From Hyphomicrobiales bacterium (lineage in GTDB: Bacteria; Pseudomonadota; Alphaproteobacteria; Rhizobiales; Aestuariivirgaceae), in assembly GCA_027030295.1 (NCBI GenBank), contig JALVFB010000023.1:1-17490 (forward strand): a DNA stretch of 17,490 bases, read 5' to 3'. This document shows positions 15,703-17,490 of the stretch, in pieces. A model generated the notes under the pieces. The model made no database searches and was not told the DNA's origin. It saw nothing but the letters and a program-made list of their open reading frames with translations. A program made the position numbers and the translations under genes. Numbering within the stretch: position 1 is the first letter of the stretch; each line of letters starts with the position of its first letter.

Positions 15703-16284
15703 TCAGTTCAACGGCTTCTTCAGCGTGAAGGCGCCGCGCAGCTGACCCAGCTTGAAGCCGGTGGCCTGATCCTGCGGATAGTGCTTTTTGATCACCGCCA
15801 GCACCTCGTCCTTCACTTTCTCGCCATGGCAGTTCAGGCACGGCTTCTTCACCGGAATGGCCTTCATGAAGCGGAAAACCTTCTTGCCATTCTCTTCCAC
15901 CACGGCGGCCTTGGCCAGCGTCTTCGGATCGGCGCCCGCGGCGATCTTCTTGTCGAACTCCTCAAGCACCGCCTTTTCCCAGGCGTCCGGCGCGTTCTTC
16001 TGGTTGCGGATCTTCAGCGCCGTGCGCCCCACCTGCCAGCCGTTCGCATTGTGCTTCCTGGTGATCTCCTGCGCCTTGGTGTGGCACACGTCCACCGCGC
16101 CCGCCGGCCCTTTCTCCTTCATGGCCGAAACCAGCGTGCCCTTCAGCTCCTTGAAAAAGCCCTGGATGATCTGCTTCGCCTCGCCCTTCAGCTTGTCCAT
16201 GTCCGGCTGCTCCGCCGCCGCCGGCATGGCCAGCGCGCCCAGCAGCGCGCCGGACAGCAGCACGCCACGCAGTGACTTCCTCAT
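15703..16284 (-). CDS. Periplasmic c-type heme protein, DUF3365/Tll0287-like
   Basis: A 193-residue exported protein. The signal peptide MRKSLRGVLLSGALLGALA ends at about AAA-EQ (residue 24-25). The heme attachment motif CxxCH is at C149-H153 (CLNCH). A second conserved segment AVDVCHTKAQ holds C67-H68. In the known Tll0287 structure the fold is PAS-like and the heme is held by Cys and His, so C67 is the candidate Cys axial ligand. The role may be redox or gas sensing, or electron transfer; it is unknown here. I chose the ATG at 16284 because GGAGG lies 9 bases upstream; an ATG at 16293 directly abuts that site. It is monocistronic: a terminator follows, and repeat copy C lies upstream. Confidence 0.85.
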   Translation of the reverse strand: MRKSLRGVLLSGALLGALAMPAAAEQPDMDKLKGEAKQIIQGFFKELKGTLVSAMKEKGPAGAVDVCHTKAQEITRKHNANGWQVGRTALKIRNQKNAPDAWEKAVLEEFDKKIAAGADPKTLAKAAVVEENGKKVFRFMKAIPVKKPCLNCHGEKVKDEVLAVIKKHYPQDQATGFKLGQLRGAFTLKKPLN

Positions 16285-16408
16285 GATGTCCATCCTCCAT
16301 GCTTCGTTGTTGTGACGCGGAAGGAATCACCCCCTCCTTCCCGTGCCAATACAGGGCAGGAAACGGGCGGCGATGCAACCATCCCGTTCCTGCCACGCCG
16401 CCCCGGCA

Positions 16409-16534
16409 TAACACCAATCTGCGCAAAGGTTGACCGGTGAAACCGCCCCGCGCCCCTCAGGCCCTTGTTTTTCATGATTCGGAGGCCCAAGTGGGGGCGC
16501 GGGCGGTGGGTGGTTCTTGATGCGGACCAGCATG
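16409..16534 (+). repeat. MITE-like palindromic repeat, copy C
   Basis: Same element and orientation as copies A and B. The left half is almost identical (GCGCAAAGGTTGACCGGTGA, CCGCCCCGCGCCCCTCAGG, CCCTTGTTTTTCATGATT). The right arm is more worn: one base of the GC-rich arm is missing and the end reads TGCGGACCAGCATGA. It lies in the 400-base divergent gap 16285-16684, which otherwise holds the peroxiredoxin control region and no gene. Confidence 0.82.
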
Positions 16535-16581
16535 ATTCATCCCCTGCGACAACCTGTCCACAAAAAATCAGCTGCAGGGCC

Positions 16582-16609
16582 TTTACATTTTACGAATTAG
16601 AATTATTCT
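16582..16609 (+). promoter_or_regulatory. Predicted peroxiredoxin promoter
   Basis: TTTACA (16582-16587) and TATTCT (16604-16609) are 16 bases apart. The AT-rich segment stands out from the GC-rich surroundings. The -10 box lies inside the Irr-type palindrome. Start of transcription would be near 16616, about 70 bases before the ATG. Confidence 0.45.
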
Positions 16610-16611
16610 AA
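16597..16611. promoter_or_regulatory. Irr/ICE-type palindrome TTAGAA-N3-TTCTAA
   Basis: TTAGAATTATTCTAA is a perfect 15-base palindrome with a single central base. It matches the iron control element (ICE) bound by Irr, the heme-responsive Fur-family regulator of alphaproteobacteria; the right side extends to TTCTAAA. It overlaps the predicted -10 box, a position suited to repression. Binding by another Fur-family protein is possible. Confidence 0.5.
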
Positions 16612-16684
16612 ATACAGAAAGTGAGCGCGGCGGCCATCCCGCGTCACTTCCCGCCAACGACACAAGCACGAGGAGCAGAAAACC

Positions 16685-17362
16685 ATGACCGACACCATGA
16701 ACGAAACCGTCACCGAACAGGCCGCGCCGGCCATGCCGCGACTGAACGAGCCGGCGCCGGATTTCACCGCACCCACCACCCATGGCGAGAAGTCGCTCTC
16801 CGACTATCGCGGCAAGTGGCTGGTGCTGTTCTCTCACCCGGCGGACTTCACGCCCGTATGCACCACCGAGTTCATGGCCTTCGCCCGCCGCGCCGACGAA
16901 TTCGCGGCCATCGGCGCGGAGCTGCTGGGCCTGTCCATCGACTCGACCTATTCGCACATCGCCTGGGTGCGCAACATCAGGGAGAAGTTCGGCGTGGACA
17001 TTCCCTTCCCCATCATCGCCGACCTCAAGATGGAGGTGGCGAAGAAATACGGCATGATCCACCCCGGCGCGGCGGACACTTCCGCGGTGCGCGCCACCTT
17101 CATCATCGACCCGGAAGGGGTGCTGCGCGCCATGGTCTATTATCCCATGACCAACGGCCGCTCCATCGACGAGATCCTGCGGCTGGTGAAGGCGTTGCAG
17201 ACCTCGGACAAATACAAGGTGGCCACCCCGGAAGGCTGGCAGCCGGGCGATCCGGTCATCGTGCCGCCGCCGGCCACCGTGGACGAGGCCGAAAAGCGCG
17301 TTGGCATGAAGGATGCTGATGTGAAGGACTGGTATTTCGTCACCCGCAAGGCGGCGGTGTAA
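16685..17362 (+). CDS. 1-Cys peroxiredoxin (Prx6-type)
   Basis: This thiol peroxidase reduces hydrogen peroxide and organic peroxides in the cytosol. The 225 residues contain the thioredoxin-like core and the long C-terminal arm of the Prx6 group (from about 165, with TPEGWQPGDPVIVPPPA). The active site PxxxTxxC is exact: P52, T56 and peroxidatic C59 (HPADFTPVCTTE). R136 is the second conserved active-site residue. C59 is the only cysteine in the protein, so there is no resolving Cys and an external thiol must regenerate it. The ATG at 16685 has GGAG 9 bases upstream. The leader carries a predicted promoter overlapped by an Irr-type box, which suggests iron or heme control. The TAA stop is formed by the first bases of repeat copy D. 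Confidence 0.93.
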   Translation: MTDTMNETVTEQAAPAMPRLNEPAPDFTAPTTHGEKSLSDYRGKWLVLFSHPADFTPVCTTEFMAFARRADEFAAIGAELLGLSIDSTYSHIAWVRNIREKFGVDIPFPIIADLKMEVAKKYGMIHPGAADTSAVRATFIIDPEGVLRAMVYYPMTNGRSIDEILRLVKALQTSDKYKVATPEGWQPGDPVIVPPPATVDEAEKRVGMKDADVKDWYFVTRKAAV

Positions 17363-17490
17363 TACCAGGCCGCGCAAAAGTTGACCTGTGATACCAGGCT
17401 GCGCAAAGGTTGACCGGTGAAACCGTCCCGCGTCCCCACCCAAGCCCTTGTTTCCCATGACTTGGGGGGCAGGTGGGGGGCGCGGGGCGG
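17360..17490 (+). repeat. MITE-like palindromic repeat, copy D, with duplicated left end, cut by window edge
   Basis: The left end occurs twice in tandem: 29 bases at 17362-17390 and again at 17391-17419, with 26 of 29 identical (ATACCAGGC.GCGCAAA.GTTGACC). The GC-rich arms and the centre (GCCCTTGTTTCCCATGACTT) follow, more diverged than in A-C. The right end is outside the window. The first TAA (17360-17362) is the stop codon of the peroxiredoxin gene. Confidence 0.82.

Overview
The window is GC-rich chromosomal DNA, almost certainly from an alphaproteobacterium. Reasons: the nuoABCDE gene order with a long basic C-terminal extension on NuoE, a stand-alone homocysteine methyltransferase (bmt type) close to a stand-alone corrinoid protein, a perfect TTAA-N7-TTAA (CtrA-type) box, and a perfect TTAGAA-N3-TTCTAA (Irr/ICE-type) box. 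I cannot name the genus. Plasmid, phage and transposase genes are absent, but four copies of a short palindromic repeat occupy the right half.

Layout. 1-3756 (minus): nuoA-B-C-D-E of respiratory complex I, tightly packed with ATGA overlaps at C/D and D/E; nuoE runs off the left edge. 3972-4580 (minus): a PsiE-family membrane protein. 4767-4843 (plus): tRNA-Asp(GTC) with its own promoter. 4980-9152 (plus): homocysteine S-methyltransferase, a 549-residue membrane protein of unknown function, a B12-binding corrinoid protein and a DUF5335 protein, ended by a clear terminator at 9288-9321. 9583-12065 (plus): a two-gene unit coding for a membrane-tethered TAXI-type solute receptor and a membrane-anchored double-Cache protein with no output domain. 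12094-13038 (minus): a secreted protein with repeated beta-type units, behind the CtrA-type box. 13349-14781 (plus): nitroreductase and HAD phosphatase, overlapping. 14796-15563 (minus): a DUF1887/Card1-like nuclease domain without CARF sensor. 15703-16284 (minus): a periplasmic Tll0287-like c-type heme protein, with a strong terminator. 16685-17362 (plus): a 1-Cys peroxiredoxin behind the Irr-type box.

How genes may work together. The methyltransferase and the corrinoid protein look like two parts of a split, B12-dependent methionine synthase; the folate-binding and reactivation parts are not in the window. The TAXI receptor and Cache protein are translationally coupled, both are anchored in the inner membrane with large periplasmic ligand-binding domains, and no TRAP permease is nearby, so a sensing complex is more likely than a transporter; this is the best candidate for an undescribed system. 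The repeat (about 127 bp, MITE-like, all copies in the same orientation) sits at gene edges: it supplies the stop codon of two genes and may supply a -10 box for a third.
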